DNA of 31,971 nucleotides from JBPOHE01 sp052035915 (GCA_052035915.1 JBPOHE010000100.1:1-31971); one strand, 5' to 3'; positions 20,550-30,570 are shown, numbered from the stretch's first letter. The notes: generated by a model from the sequence alone, not told the origin. Numbers and translations are program-made.

Positions 20550-23363
20550 TCACGCTGGCACCAACACGAACACCCCCATGACATCGACCGGCAGGCTCGG
20601 GGTGACACGATATTCGCCACGCCCCTGGGCGGCTTCGCGGACGCGCCTGTGGTCCTCGAGCAGCCGTTGCGCCCGTTGGCGGGCCAGGGCTTCCAGGATC
20701 GGCTGCTGGTCTTCCAATCGGTCGAGCGTCCGCTGGAGATGCTGGTCGCGTAGCGGTGGCGGCATGTTGCGGGCCGGCTCGGCGGCCATCAGGGCGCGGG
20801 CGGCGTCATCCTCCAGCAGTGGCTGATCGCCCTCGGCAGGCAGACCGAGGGTCAGGGTTTCCTCGCACAGCAAGAGACGGGATTGGCCGCGGTGGGTGAC
20901 GCTGAGCTGGTGACGCAGCCGAACCAGCAGCAGCGTGGTCTTGACCTGTACCGCCTCGGTGAAGATGGCCCCGGCCCGGGCGACCGCCTTTATCGCCTCG
21001 TCGGCGCCTGTAGCTTCCAGGGCGGATTCGAGCAGGTGGTCGGCCAGCACCGAGACCAGCGGGTGGGTACGATGGATAAACTGCGCCCCGGGGGCGACGG
21101 GCTGGTGGAAGTCGATGCGCAACGTGCCCATCAGACCTTCGCCTTCGAGTCTTTCGCGGACGGCTACGGGGAAACTGTCGGCGTGCAACTTCCAATGATC
21201 GGCTCCCGCCTTGCTGACGGCTTCCAGCGGTGCCCCCAGTTGCACGGCAGTGCGCTTGATGAAGCGTTCGACATCTTCCTCCCCGCCCAACACGGCCAGG
21301 GTCTTCCGCCACTCGGGCAGGACATCCTCCGGCTTCAGTCGACGTTGGGCGAACAGCGTGCGGTTCTTGGCCGCCTTGTCGCGGGCCGATTGCCAAGCGG
21401 TGTCGATGGCCGTTTCTGGTGCGCCGAAATCCAGGCTCATCTGTTGCACCTGGCTGGCTATGGCTCCCTTGCGCAGCAGCACGGCGCCGACCAGGGCCTG
21501 GGTGAGACGGCCTTCGTCGTCGGGCATGGGGACGAGCACGCCCAGTTCCTTGCGGATGCTCTCGGCCTTGCGCAGGATGACTTCCAGCACCACCCCGTCG
21601 ACCGGGTTGTCCTGGCCGTAGAGCATGGTCGCACGGACTTCCCGGGCCTTCTGGCCGAAACGGTCGACGCGGCCTTCCCGCTGTTCGTGGCGGGTCGGAT
21701 TCCAGGACAGGTCGTAATGGACGACGGCGGTAAAGAGGTTTTGCAGGTTGACGCCCTCGGACAGACAGTCGGTGGCGACCAGGAGGCGTTTCTCGGTCTC
21801 GCCCATGGCTTCGACCCTGGCCTCGCGTTCGGCGGGGGTGAACTCGCCGGTCACCGCCGTGACCTGGTGGTCGCGGAAGACGGACCGCAGTTGTTCGGCC
21901 ACATACTGGGCGGTGGCGATGTAGCGGCAGAAGACGACCGGCTGGAAGCCGGCGTCAGTCAACTCTTTCAAATGCTTGATGAGGCACTCCAGCTTGGGAT
22001 CCTTGGCACTGCCTGTCAGACCTTCGGCACGGGCCATGAGGTCGGTGAGCCACTCGGTGTCCTCGGTGCGGGCATCGGGTTCGATATCCTGGGTGGAGAG
22101 GTCGTCCTCCAGGCCGTCGAGCACGTGTTCGCGACCTTGCTCTTCTACTTCGTCCAAGGACAGGGTGCGTCCATTCAGGCGCGTGCGCAAGGCGTTGACC
22201 GCCGCGGCCGGAGACGAAGAAATGCAGCGCAACAAGGCGAGTGCCGCCCACCAGCTCATGCGCTGTTGCAGGAGACCCTGCCCATCGGCGCGTATCACGA
22301 GTTCGCGGGCGTATTCGAGCACATCGTCGAAGAGCCGGCCCCAGTCGCCGGTGAGCTTGTAAAAGATTTCGGCCGAGAGGCGCTCGGGGAAGATCCGGCG
22401 CTCCCGCCATTCCTCGATGTCGGGACGACGGCGCTGGACGAAATGTCTGGCCAATTGTTCGCGCAAGGGACGACGGCCATCCGCGGGGATGTCCTTGAGT
22501 TCCCGGAACTCGGGTTTGAGCAGGGCGAGCAGGTTGTAGAAGGCCTCCTCGTCACCAGAATGCGGCGTCGCGGTGAGCAACACCAGGTGGCGCCCGGGAT
22601 GTTCGGCCAGTCCCTTGAGCAGGGTGTAACGCTGTTGCCTGCCCTGGCCGCTGTGGGTACAGGTGTGGGCTTCATCGACGATGACACATTCCGGACAGGC
22701 GCGCTGGAATTCGTCCCGGCGGCGGTCGGACTTGATGTAGTCGAGGCTGACCAGGGTGAAGGGATAGGCCTCGAACACCGACTGGTTGGCCGGCAGGCCG
22801 CGTTCCAGCCGGTTGGCGGTGGTGTTGCGCACGATCACGGCGTTGATGTGGAAGTGTTTTTTGAGTTCGCCTTGCCACTGCTCGCACAGGTGCGGCGGGC
22901 AGAGTACCGCCAAGCGGCTGATTTCGCCCCGGTCCAGCAGCTCGCGCACGATGAGGGCGGCCTCGATGGTCTTGCCGATACCGACATCATCGGCAATCAG
23001 CAGGCGCACCACATCCTGTTTCAAGGCCATGAGCAGCGGGACGAGCTGATAGGCACGGGGTTCGATGGCGATGTTGCCGAAGCTACGGAACGGACCCGCG
23101 CCAGTGCGCAGTTTGAGTCGCAGGGCATCGTGCAAGAGCTGACCAGCCGCGAAGTTGGCGGCCTGCTGGACGGTCGGCTTGGGAAAGGTCGCCGGACCGA
23201 CGGGGCCGGGCTCGATGGGCAGGTAGATGAGCGTCGCGTCATCCTCGGCGGCGCCCAGCGGACGCAAATGCAGGGTGTCATCCGAGGATTGCGGCAGGAC
23301 GATCCACTCCCGGCCACGGGCCGAGACCAGACTACCGGGTTGAAACGAGGTGTGCGGCGTCAT
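20550..23363 (-). CDS. SNF2-family helicase, DrmD-like
   Basis: A 937-residue SF2/SNF2 ATPase. The N-terminal domain has SARGREWIVLPQSSDDTLHL and LRPLGAAEDDAT, the opening I associate with DrmD of class 1 DISARM. Walker A is DDVGIGKT (125-132). Motif II is DEAH (near 228), and motif III is LLTATPHSGDEEAF. The C-terminal helicase lobe ends in DLSWNPTRHEQREGRVDRFGQ (near 555). The remaining 350 residues have no motif I recognise. Such helicases are thought to translocate on incoming DNA. Its ATG overlaps the stop of the upstream helicase gene (ATGA), showing tight translational coupling. Confidence 0.85.
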   Translation of the reverse strand: MTPHTSFQPGSLVSARGREWIVLPQSSDDTLHLRPLGAAEDDATLIYLPIEPGPVGPATFPKPTVQQAANFAAGQLLHDALRLKLRTGAGPFRSFGNIAIEPRAYQLVPLLMALKQDVVRLLIADDVGIGKTIEAALIVRELLDRGEISRLAVLCPPHLCEQWQGELKKHFHINAVIVRNTTANRLERGLPANQSVFEAYPFTLVSLDYIKSDRRRDEFQRACPECVIVDEAHTCTHSGQGRQQRYTLLKGLAEHPGRHLVLLTATPHSGDEEAFYNLLALLKPEFRELKDIPADGRRPLREQLARHFVQRRRPDIEEWRERRIFPERLSAEIFYKLTGDWGRLFDDVLEYARELVIRADGQGLLQQRMSWWAALALLRCISSSPAAAVNALRTRLNGRTLSLDEVEEQGREHVLDGLEDDLSTQDIEPDARTEDTEWLTDLMARAEGLTGSAKDPKLECLIKHLKELTDAGFQPVVFCRYIATAQYVAEQLRSVFRDHQVTAVTGEFTPAEREARVEAMGETEKRLLVATDCLSEGVNLQNLFTAVVHYDLSWNPTRHEQREGRVDRFGQKAREVRATMLYGQDNPVDGVVLEVILRKAESIRKELGVLVPMPDDEGRLTQALVGAVLLRKGAIASQVQQMSLDFGAPETAIDTAWQSARDKAAKNRTLFAQRRLKPEDVLPEWRKTLAVLGGEEDVERFIKRTAVQLGAPLEAVSKAGADHWKLHADSFPVAVRERLEGEGLMGTLRIDFHQPVAPGAQFIHRTHPLVSVLADHLLESALEATGADEAIKAVARAGAIFTEAVQVKTTLLLVRLRHQLSVTHRGQSRLLLCEETLTLGLPAEGDQPLLEDDAARALMAAEPARNMPPPLRDQHLQRTLDRLEDQQPILEALARQRAQRLLEDHRRVREAAQGRGEYRVTPSLPVDVMGVFVLVPA

Positions 23364-26300
23364 TTCTTGGTTCCTGGGGTGTTCCCGGCGCCGAAGAGGT
23401 CGGCATGGGCCTTGAAGAGGCCTGCCCAGGCGCCGATTTCCTCGGGGAAGCGCACGACGTAGTAGCCGGCGGCCTCCAGGCAGGAAGTGATATTGTTGTC
23501 CTTGCCGGACTGAGTGGCGGTTTTGTGATGCGGGCCATCGATGAAGATGGCGGCCTTCCAGTCAGCGTAGAAGAAATCGGCGCTGGTCTGGCAGCGTTCA
23601 ATCCTGTACTGACCAGCATCGGGCTGGCGATAGCCGTTGGTCTTGACGTGCTCCAGCCACGCCTGCTCCAGCGAACTGCCAGATAGGCGCGAAAGTTCGT
23701 CTTGTTGCTGTGCCGGCGTGCGGCCAAAGCTGCCGATCTGGCCACGGGCACGGGTGAGTTGGCAGAGGATCTCGAGGGCCTGGCCTTGGTTGTCCCTGTC
23801 CCGACGGTCGATGTGTGTGTGGTCCGGCTGGTTGTAGTAGGACAGCAGACACTTGTAGCAGCCGGCTTCGCAGATGGGTTGACCTTGTCGGTCCATGTCC
23901 TCGCTCAGGGTATCCGCCGCCCAATAGCCGTTGGCCGGACGCTGGTAGTGCATGATGGCCAGCGCTTCGGCGGCCACCTGGGCGAGCGCATCCGGCTCCG
24001 TCGCAATGCGGGTGAGCACGCCCGCGCCGCCTTCCGCCGACTCGTAGAACAGGATGGAGCGGCGCAGCTCCGCATTGGGCAGCGGCTCGGCCATGAGTTC
24101 GCTCTCTTCGAGCTGGTAGATGGCCTCGATGCCGCGCTTCAGCGCGTACTGCAAGGTGGCCATGGTCTTGACGTCCAGCTCTTCGAGCGGACGGATGATG
24201 AGCAGGTTGCGCCGGTCCTCGACGTAGGGAACGATGCGCTGCGGCGGCGTCTTGTCCGGCGGGGTCTCCGGGTCGGGCTCGCCGGTCTCATCGGCGCCGC
24301 CCATCCAGTGGCCGGTGACCGGGTTGATCATGAAACCGAGCAGGCTCTTCTCCTTGCGCCGCCGCCAACCGAGGTTCATGCGCCAGACGGTGGCCGACTG
24401 GCTGTATTGCAGTTCGAGTACTGATGTGTCGCCATCCTTGAGCACGGCATGCATGACCTGGAGCTTGCCCTCCTGCTCGCCGAACTGGAGGGTGGTCTGC
24501 ATTTCGTAGCCTTGACGCACCCGCTCTTCCTCATTGGCGGTGATGCGCTCGGCCCGCTTGGTGGAGACGTTCTCGATGCGGTACAGGTTCTGCACGGACA
24601 GGGCATCGGCCAAGGGGGCGTTGCAGGACAGGCAACGGTCGGCATCGCGCTGGTTGCGGAAATGGCCGTAGCCACAAGCCGGGCAGAGGCGAGCCACATC
24701 GGTGGTGAGCTTGGCGCCAAGCGATACCTGGTCGTCGGCCCCGACGGACAGCATGGCTCGGGTAACCCGGTATTGGCTGCCCTCGTGGTAGATGAGGCTG
24801 TAGGGGCCAAACTCCGCAAGCGCCAGGAAACGTGGGCGGGAGAGGAAATTCTCGCGGCCGATCTTGCCCTTTCTTGCCGGGATATAGGCCATGAGCGGCA
24901 GGCGCGGGAAGTTGTAGCCGGGCAGGAAGCCCCGGCTGGCCAGATAACGATAGGTGTAGAAGTCCGAATTGGCCGATCCCGACTCCTGCAACAGCAAGGA
25001 TTGCTGACGAAAGGCTTCGTCGTGACGCTGCTTGGCATCGCGCCGGTCGCGCTCATTCGCCGCCGGGTTGTTCATGACCTTCTGGTTGATCTCCATCTGC
25101 CGCTTGGTGGCGGCGAAGAGTTCACGCCAGCGGTCGAGCGCCCGGTCAAAGGAGGCGAACGCCTGGCGGAAGACCTGCTCGGCGAAGTGCTCGGTATACC
25201 AGGGTGCCTTCTGCGGCGTGAGTTCGCCGTCCAGCATGGACAGGATGCGCAAGCCCCGAGCATGGGCCCGCCGCTGGGGGGCGTCGGCGTCCATCTGCTG
25301 CCTGTATTCGTCGGTCAGCGGCGCCTTCGGGTCGTTCATGTCGAGCAGACCGCGCAGGCTGTTGTCGAGCTTCTTGCCGGTCTCGGCCAGCCAGACCGCC
25401 TGCAGGTGGCTCTCGATCAGCTCGCGGTTGGCGAGGTCGAGGCTCGGCGGGTTCACCTGGCCATGGACCATGCGCACTGGGTCACGGAAAAAATACTGGT
25501 CGTGGGGCGACTGGGCGGCGCAGTATGTGATGACCAGGGCTGGCTGCCCGGCCCGTCCGGCCCGACCGCTGCGCTGGGCGTAGTTGGCGGGTGTTGGCGG
25601 GACGTTGCGCAGATAGACGGTATTGAGGGATGAGATGTCGACGCCCAGCTCCATGGTCGGGGAACAGAACAGTACCGGCAGCCATTCCAGCGGCCTACCC
25701 TTGGCGGTCAGCCAGTCAGCCTTATCCTTGTCGGTAAAGCGGAAGCGCGCCTCGCGCTCCAGGCGGTCGTCCTGCTCGACCTGGGCGGTATGTTCTCGTG
25801 CCTCGAAGTCGAAGAGGCGATGCACGGGGTTGGCGAGCAGTCCGGCGATGTTGCCGTAGAGAGTAGGGAAGTAGGCGTGGTCGTCCGAGCCCTGGCGGCT
25901 CTGACCTTCGCCCAGGGTCCAGAGCAGGCTAGCCCCCTTGAGCTGGTAGCCCCTCATGCCGAATTCGGTCTCTTCGGACAGGACCAGGCCATAGGACTTG
26001 GCGGCCTTCAGCAACGCCCGGGCGATCTCCTCGTAGTGCTCGTCCTTGATCTTGCCGGCGTGGGGATTGTCGCGGCCATCGGCCTCGCGCCAGGCGCTGG
26101 CCTGTTTGATGTCCTTGCCAAGCTTGGAACGGGCGCTGCCCGAGACGAGGTAGTCGAGGTTGCGTCGGTCCTCGTCCCGGGGGCTGGTGGTGATGATGAA
26201 CCAGCTCGCGGAGACCGGGGTCTCGTCCTCGGTAAAGCCCCAGGGTTCGCGCAGGTTGGCGTAGCTGGAGGTCTTGAGGCGGTCGAGTTCGGCACGGTCG

Positions 26301-28687
26301 AGGTAGCGCGAGGCCAGGCACAGCCCCTGGCGCATGGCGTCGAAGAGCTTGATGAGCAGGCGCTTGCGCACCTCGGGCGAGGCGGCCAGCAGGATGGGGG
26401 GCGCATCGGCCCAGGATTCCTGGTCGCCCGCCAGGTCGTCGAGGTCCTGGTATTGGATCTGGACGAGTCCGAGCTGCTCGAGGTTCGGGTTGTTGAAACG
26501 CCAGCCCCGGCGCAGGTCGTAATAAACCCGGTAGCCGAGGATGGCCCGCATGACGTCTTGTACCTGTCGCCGGGCATGGCCCTTTACGTTTGGGTCTTGC
26601 ATGTATTCGGCGCGCACGCCTGGGTCGTCGCGGTCGAAACCCAGGGCCTTGAAGACGGCGTCGGCGACCTCGGCCTCGGCCAGACGGCCGCCAGCCTTTG
26701 GCACCGCGGCCAGCAAGGCGGCCCGTTGCAGGAGGACTTGCAGGAAGTCGTTGAAGTGTCCGGCCTGAAGCGCCGCATCCTGGCGGTTGTCGGTGAACCC
26801 AAGGATCTTTTTGGCTTCGGTCTTGAGCTGTTCGTCCTCTTCGTAGAGGTAGCGCAGGGCGGATAAGGTCAGCATGGTGGTCGCCGAACTGCGGCCTTCA
26901 CCGGAGAGTCCGGTCAGGCGCAGCGATTCCTTGCCGGCCCCGTGATGGACCAGGCCGCAGCGCAGGCAGAAGCCGAGGTTGCCCGGGATGTACCAGCCCG
27001 GCGTGCCGTCGGCGGCGTGCGCGCCCTCGGCGTTGACCCGGATGTGATGGGGCTGGCGCTTTCGGTAATAGGCTTTGAGCCTGAGGCCGCCATTCTGGCG
27101 TGCTTCCAGCCAGGTTTCTGGGTAGCGGTCGAGGCTGTCTTCCCAGATGCCCGAGTTATCCGGCATGAAGTAGCCGCTCTCGATGTCCTCGCTGTCTCCT
27201 TCGGGATGATGGCGTTCCTCAATGTTGCGCGGGTTGAAGATGCGTCCGCTGGGGGTAGGCTCATCCCAGACGGGAGCGTACTCCTGTCCGCAGTCGCGAC
27301 AGAAATACAGCGCGAACAGGCGCCGGGAACGATCGCCCGGCACATACTGGCTACCTTCCAGCGTCAGGTAACGTTGGCCTTCCGCTTCCAAGGTGCCATA
27401 GAGCTTGCTGCCGCTAGAGATGAATTGGTGCAGCTTGAAGGCAAAGAGGCTCCGACCGCCGGCCTCTAGCGGTTTGTCGGTGGTGCGGTAGGCGAGCAGC
27501 AGGAAGTCGGCGAGCACTTGGCGGGCCTGTTCTACCTCGATACCGCTATCCTCCACGAGGAGGTCGGCCGCCTCTTCCAGGGCGATGGGCTGTGCCCGCC
27601 GCCATTTGCCTTCGCTGTAGGTCAGTCCGAGTGTCAGTTCGACCCAGATGGCCAGGGGATGGCGGGCCAGCTCCTGGAACCCAGCCTTGGTCGGCAGTCC
27701 GGCACGAATCGCCGCGCCCAGTTGTGGCCGGATGTGTTCGACCAGAAGCTCTTCTGGCGTGACCCGTTGCAGGGTCTCGGTGATGACCTTGACGACGCTC
27801 GGTTGAACGCCGAACAGACGACTGGCCACTTCCGCGACCTTGGCGTTTTTCTCCTGTTCGCGGCACTCGGTGGCCATAGTCGCCGAGGTGCCGATGCACT
27901 GGAGCTGGTCGGCCAGCGCCTCGCGCACGCGCCGGACGAGCAGCGCCACATCGGCGCCCTGGCGTCCTCGGTAGGTATGCAACTCATCGAGAACCAGAAA
28001 GCGTAGTCCTTTGGCGTTGCGCATGACCGCCTTGTCCTTGTCGTCCTGGCGGGTCATCAGGAGTTCGAGCATCATGAAGTTGGTGAGCAGAAGGTCCGGC
28101 GGATGGGCGGCGAGTTGCCGACGCTCGTCCTCGTCTTCCTGCCCGGTATACCGACCGTAGGTGACCGGCGGCTGGTCGCCGTAGTCGGCCAGGAACTTGC
28201 CCAATTCTTCGAGCTGACTGTTGGCGAGGGCGTTCATCGGGTAGATGACGATGGCCCGAGTGCGGGGTGTCGGGTCGATGGCCTTGGCCTTGAGGATGGC
28301 ATCGATCACCGGGATGAAGTAGGCCAGGGATTTGCCGGAGCCGGTGCCGGTGGTCAGCACATAGCTTTCGCCGCGCTGGGCAAAATCTATGGCTTCTTCC
28401 TGATGTTTGAAGAGGGTCAGCGAGACCCCGGCGCTGGCGGCCGTTTTACCCGCACGGAAGATGCGGGCGCATTCGGCATGTAGCCCACCTGGCCTTGCCA
28501 GGACTTCTACACGGCCTCCCGTCTTGAAATTGGGATTGACCTGTACCAGAGGCGGGGGCCAATAACGCTGGGAGTCGTAGGCGGCATCGACAAAGGACCG
28601 GAGGTCTTCCGCCTTGATGCGCGTGAAGCTGCGCGTGAAGGCCGCGTACTCGGCTACCAATCTTCTCCGAAACTCAAAGGTATCCAT
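23360..28687 (-). CDS. Large COG1205-type helicase with DUF1998-like cysteine cluster and C-terminal nuclease-like domain
   Basis: A 1775-residue protein that opens the defence operon (ATG 28687, GAGG 7-8 nt upstream). Walker A is GTGSGKS at 114-120. Motif II is DELH (about 233-236) and motif III is GTSATM. The second helicase lobe has SPTMELGVDISS and QRSGRAGRAGQP (about 1045). Zinc-type pairs occur at FCRDCG, FCLRCG, CPACG (about 1332) and CLSC. A DUF1998/MZB-like cluster CEAGCYKC lies near 1612. The last 100 residues (SADFFYADWKAAIFIDG, H, KD, GYYVVRF) match a Vsr/DUF559-like PD-(D/E)XK endonuclease. It resembles a fusion of what DISARM encodes as DrmA and DrmB plus a nuclease; DruE of Druantia is another large DUF1998 helicase. 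The assignment to a named system is inference. Confidence 0.87.
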   Translation of the reverse strand: MDTFEFRRRLVAEYAAFTRSFTRIKAEDLRSFVDAAYDSQRYWPPPLVQVNPNFKTGGRVEVLARPGGLHAECARIFRAGKTAASAGVSLTLFKHQEEAIDFAQRGESYVLTTGTGSGKSLAYFIPVIDAILKAKAIDPTPRTRAIVIYPMNALANSQLEELGKFLADYGDQPPVTYGRYTGQEDEDERRQLAAHPPDLLLTNFMMLELLMTRQDDKDKAVMRNAKGLRFLVLDELHTYRGRQGADVALLVRRVREALADQLQCIGTSATMATECREQEKNAKVAEVASRLFGVQPSVVKVITETLQRVTPEELLVEHIRPQLGAAIRAGLPTKAGFQELARHPLAIWVELTLGLTYSEGKWRRAQPIALEEAADLLVEDSGIEVEQARQVLADFLLLAYRTTDKPLEAGGRSLFAFKLHQFISSGSKLYGTLEAEGQRYLTLEGSQYVPGDRSRRLFALYFCRDCGQEYAPVWDEPTPSGRIFNPRNIEERHHPEGDSEDIESGYFMPDNSGIWEDSLDRYPETWLEARQNGGLRLKAYYRKRQPHHIRVNAEGAHAADGTPGWYIPGNLGFCLRCGLVHHGAGKESLRLTGLSGEGRSSATTMLTLSALRYLYEEDEQLKTEAKKILGFTDNRQDAALQAGHFNDFLQVLLQRAALLAAVPKAGGRLAEAEVADAVFKALGFDRDDPGVRAEYMQDPNVKGHARRQVQDVMRAILGYRVYYDLRRGWRFNNPNLEQLGLVQIQYQDLDDLAGDQESWADAPPILLAASPEVRKRLLIKLFDAMRQGLCLASRYLDRAELDRLKTSSYANLREPWGFTEDETPVSASWFIITTSPRDEDRRNLDYLVSGSARSKLGKDIKQASAWREADGRDNPHAGKIKDEHYEEIARALLKAAKSYGLVLSEETEFGMRGYQLKGASLLWTLGEGQSRQGSDDHAYFPTLYGNIAGLLANPVHRLFDFEAREHTAQVEQDDRLEREARFRFTDKDKADWLTAKGRPLEWLPVLFCSPTMELGVDISSLNTVYLRNVPPTPANYAQRSGRAGRAGQPALVITYCAAQSPHDQYFFRDPVRMVHGQVNPPSLDLANRELIESHLQAVWLAETGKKLDNSLRGLLDMNDPKAPLTDEYRQQMDADAPQRRAHARGLRILSMLDGELTPQKAPWYTEHFAEQVFRQAFASFDRALDRWRELFAATKRQMEINQKVMNNPAANERDRRDAKQRHDEAFRQQSLLLQESGSANSDFYTYRYLASRGFLPGYNFPRLPLMAYIPARKGKIGRENFLSRPRFLALAEFGPYSLIYHEGSQYRVTRAMLSVGADDQVSLGAKLTTDVARLCPACGYGHFRNQRDADRCLSCNAPLADALSVQNLYRIENVSTKRAERITANEEERVRQGYEMQTTLQFGEQEGKLQVMHAVLKDGDTSVLELQYSQSATVWRMNLGWRRRKEKSLLGFMINPVTGHWMGGADETGEPDPETPPDKTPPQRIVPYVEDRRNLLIIRPLEELDVKTMATLQYALKRGIEAIYQLEESELMAEPLPNAELRRSILFYESAEGGAGVLTRIATEPDALAQVAAEALAIMHYQRPANGYWAADTLSEDMDRQGQPICEAGCYKCLLSYYNQPDHTHIDRRDRDNQGQALEILCQLTRARGQIGSFGRTPAQQQDELSRLSGSSLEQAWLEHVKTNGYRQPDAGQYRIERCQTSADFFYADWKAAIFIDGPHHKTATQSGKDNNITSCLEAAGYYVVRFPEEIGAWAGLFKAHADLFGAGNTPGTKK

Positions 28688-28711
28688 GGATTTTCCTCAG
28701 CTCTGCAGCTC

Positions 28712-28780
28712 GTAGGGCGGCAACCCCTTGCCGCCATTTGATGCCGATCAGGGAGTGTCGGCAAAGGATTGCCAACCTAC
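28712..28780. repeat. REPIN-like element, GGCGGCAA family, intact copy
   Basis: It starts GTAGG. The first hairpin is GGCGGCAA, loop CCCC, TTGCCGCC. The second is GTCGGCAA, loop AGGA, TTGCCAAC. It ends CCTAC. It lies 25 bp upstream of the defence operon start codon and has the same orientation as the copy that ends at the group II intron on the other side of the operon. The operon promoter must lie in or beyond this element; I could not identify it. Confidence 0.75.
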
Positions 28781-28859
28781 TCCGCTATTATGGGGTTGGT
28801 CTCGCTTTGACTTATACCCGGCTTCAAGCATCCGTGGGAGTCGGTGTTCGAGACCAGGA

Positions 28860-30380
28860 TCAGGCCTTGGATCCGAACCCTGAGGAGACCACTCCGCCCA
28901 GTTCATGCCGACCCTGTCGCTTGGGTGCCTGGGTCTTGGCCTCCAGCTTCGACTGCCGTTCCGCGGCCGCCGCGAGTTCCCAATCCGCCTGCACGGCGGC
29001 GAGGACTTGGCCGGGTTCCAGGCCCAGGGCCTCGGTCAGCCCCCGCGAGAGCAGGTCATACCAACGTTGCAGGGCGATGCCCTGGGTCTGGCGGGTGGTG
29101 GCATAGATCCAGTCGCTGAGCTGTAGAAAGCGCTCGAAGGGGGAGCCATCCTCGACGATCAAGGCCCGGCTGCGGGGAAAGCGTCCGGAGTTGCCCAACA
29201 GATCCCAGTAACGGGCGAAACGCTTCATCCGTTGCAGGCTCAGGAAGTCGATGTCCCGGTTGTAGAGCAATTCATAGGGCGCCTTGGGGTGGTAGACCAG
29301 GCCGAATTCTTGGGTATGACGGTTGATGGGCGCGCCGCGCAGGCGCTTGAGCAGGCCAACCTGGATCTCCTGGGGTTCCAGGGCCAACAGGCGATCGAAG
29401 CCGGCGCCGAAACTTCGCAGGTCCTCGCCGGGAAGCCCGAGGATGAGATCGGTGTGCAAATGGGCCTGGGTTTCCCAACGCAACCAACGCAGATTGGCCT
29501 CGGCCAGCTCATTGTCCTGACGACGGTCGATGCGATGTTGCACCTCGGGATCAAAGGTCTGGAGGCCGATCTCCAGTTGCAAAGTTCCGGTGGGAAAGCG
29601 TCGCAGACGATCCTTCAAGGCCTCTGGCAGGCGGTCGGGGACCATCTCGAAGTGGAGAAAGAGCCCGGGCTGGAGGCGGTCGAGAAAGAAATCGAGGATG
29701 GCGCTGGCCGTGGGGATGGAGAGATTGAAGGTGCGGTCGACGAACTTGAAGTGCCGCACCCCCCGTTGGAATAGGCTGTCCATATCGGCGAGAAACCGTT
29801 CCAGGGGAAAGGCCCGCACCCGCTGATCCAGGGCCGAGAGACAGAAGGCGCAACGAAAGGGGCAGCCCCGGGAGGCCTCGACATAGATCAGCCGCTGGGC
29901 GATGTCCCTGTCCTGGTAACAATCATAGGGCGAGGCCAGCCCGGCCAGGGGCGGGAGACCGCCCGGGATGAGCTTGTTCCGGGGCCGCTCGCCGGCCAAC
30001 AGTGCCCGACAAAGATCCCGGAAGGCCAGCTCCCCCTCACCGAGCACGACATAGTCGGCCAGCGGCACCATGGCTTGGGCTTCGGTCTCATGGCTGACCT
30101 CGGGTCCGCCCAACACCAGAGGCAGGTCTGGGCGCAGGGCTTTGAGCAGGCCGACCAGTTCGGCGCACGGCTCGGCGTTCCAGATGTAAACGCCGATACC
30201 GACCAGCTTGGGTTCCCGGGCGAGGATATCCTCGGCGGCGTCCAGCGGCCGCTTGTCGAGATCGAATTCCAGGATCTGCGCCCGGGATCGAAATTCCCCC
30301 AGATTCGCCAGCAGGCAGCGCAGGCCGAAGGCGGTGTGGATGTAGCGGGCGTTGAAGGTGACGAGAAGGATATCCGGCAT
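28860..30380 (-). CDS. B12-binding radical SAM protein (DUF4080 type)
   Basis: A 506-residue iron-sulfur enzyme of the cobalamin-binding radical SAM class. A Rossmann-like B12-binding domain occupies about 1-140 (ILLVTFNARYIHTAFGLRCL, GIGVYIWNAEP, VLGGPEVS, VLGEGE). The radical SAM core follows, with the cluster motif CPFRCAFC, then FKFVDRTFNL and ILGLPGED. A C-terminal DUF4080-like region contains FARYWDLLGNSGRFP. Family members are thought to modify or methylate unactivated carbons; the substrate is unknown. The start is set at ATG 30380 (MPDILLVTFNARYIH), although a GTG at 30395 is possible; neither has a good ribosome-binding site. It ends 172 bp upstream of the defence operon start, on the same strand. 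Confidence 0.88.
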   Translation of the reverse strand: MPDILLVTFNARYIHTAFGLRCLLANLGEFRSRAQILEFDLDKRPLDAAEDILAREPKLVGIGVYIWNAEPCAELVGLLKALRPDLPLVLGGPEVSHETEAQAMVPLADYVVLGEGELAFRDLCRALLAGERPRNKLIPGGLPPLAGLASPYDCYQDRDIAQRLIYVEASRGCPFRCAFCLSALDQRVRAFPLERFLADMDSLFQRGVRHFKFVDRTFNLSIPTASAILDFFLDRLQPGLFLHFEMVPDRLPEALKDRLRRFPTGTLQLEIGLQTFDPEVQHRIDRRQDNELAEANLRWLRWETQAHLHTDLILGLPGEDLRSFGAGFDRLLALEPQEIQVGLLKRLRGAPINRHTQEFGLVYHPKAPYELLYNRDIDFLSLQRMKRFARYWDLLGNSGRFPRSRALIVEDGSPFERFLQLSDWIYATTRQTQGIALQRWYDLLSRGLTEALGLEPGQVLAAVQADWELAAAAERQSKLEAKTQAPKRQGRHELGGVVSSGFGSKA

Positions 30381-30570
30381 GGGGGTCTTGGTCACTGGGC
30401 TGGGGTTGGATGACGGTGAGGCGCTCGGGGCGGCTGGGAGATGTTTCTTTACCAGGCGCCACGGCCAGCTTCATCATAGGCCACCTCCGGGCAGGCAGGA
30501 GCTTGCCAGCTATCAGTTTGTTCGCTGGTTCCCAAGATCCAGCTTGGAAATCAGCATGAATAGCCAGTTT

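Noticed and set aside
20883..23462. Long plus-strand open frame (859 codons) opposite the SNF2 helicase.
   Set aside because: It mirrors the helicase codons in GC-rich DNA, has no domain or ribosome-binding site, and the minus-strand product has clear motifs.
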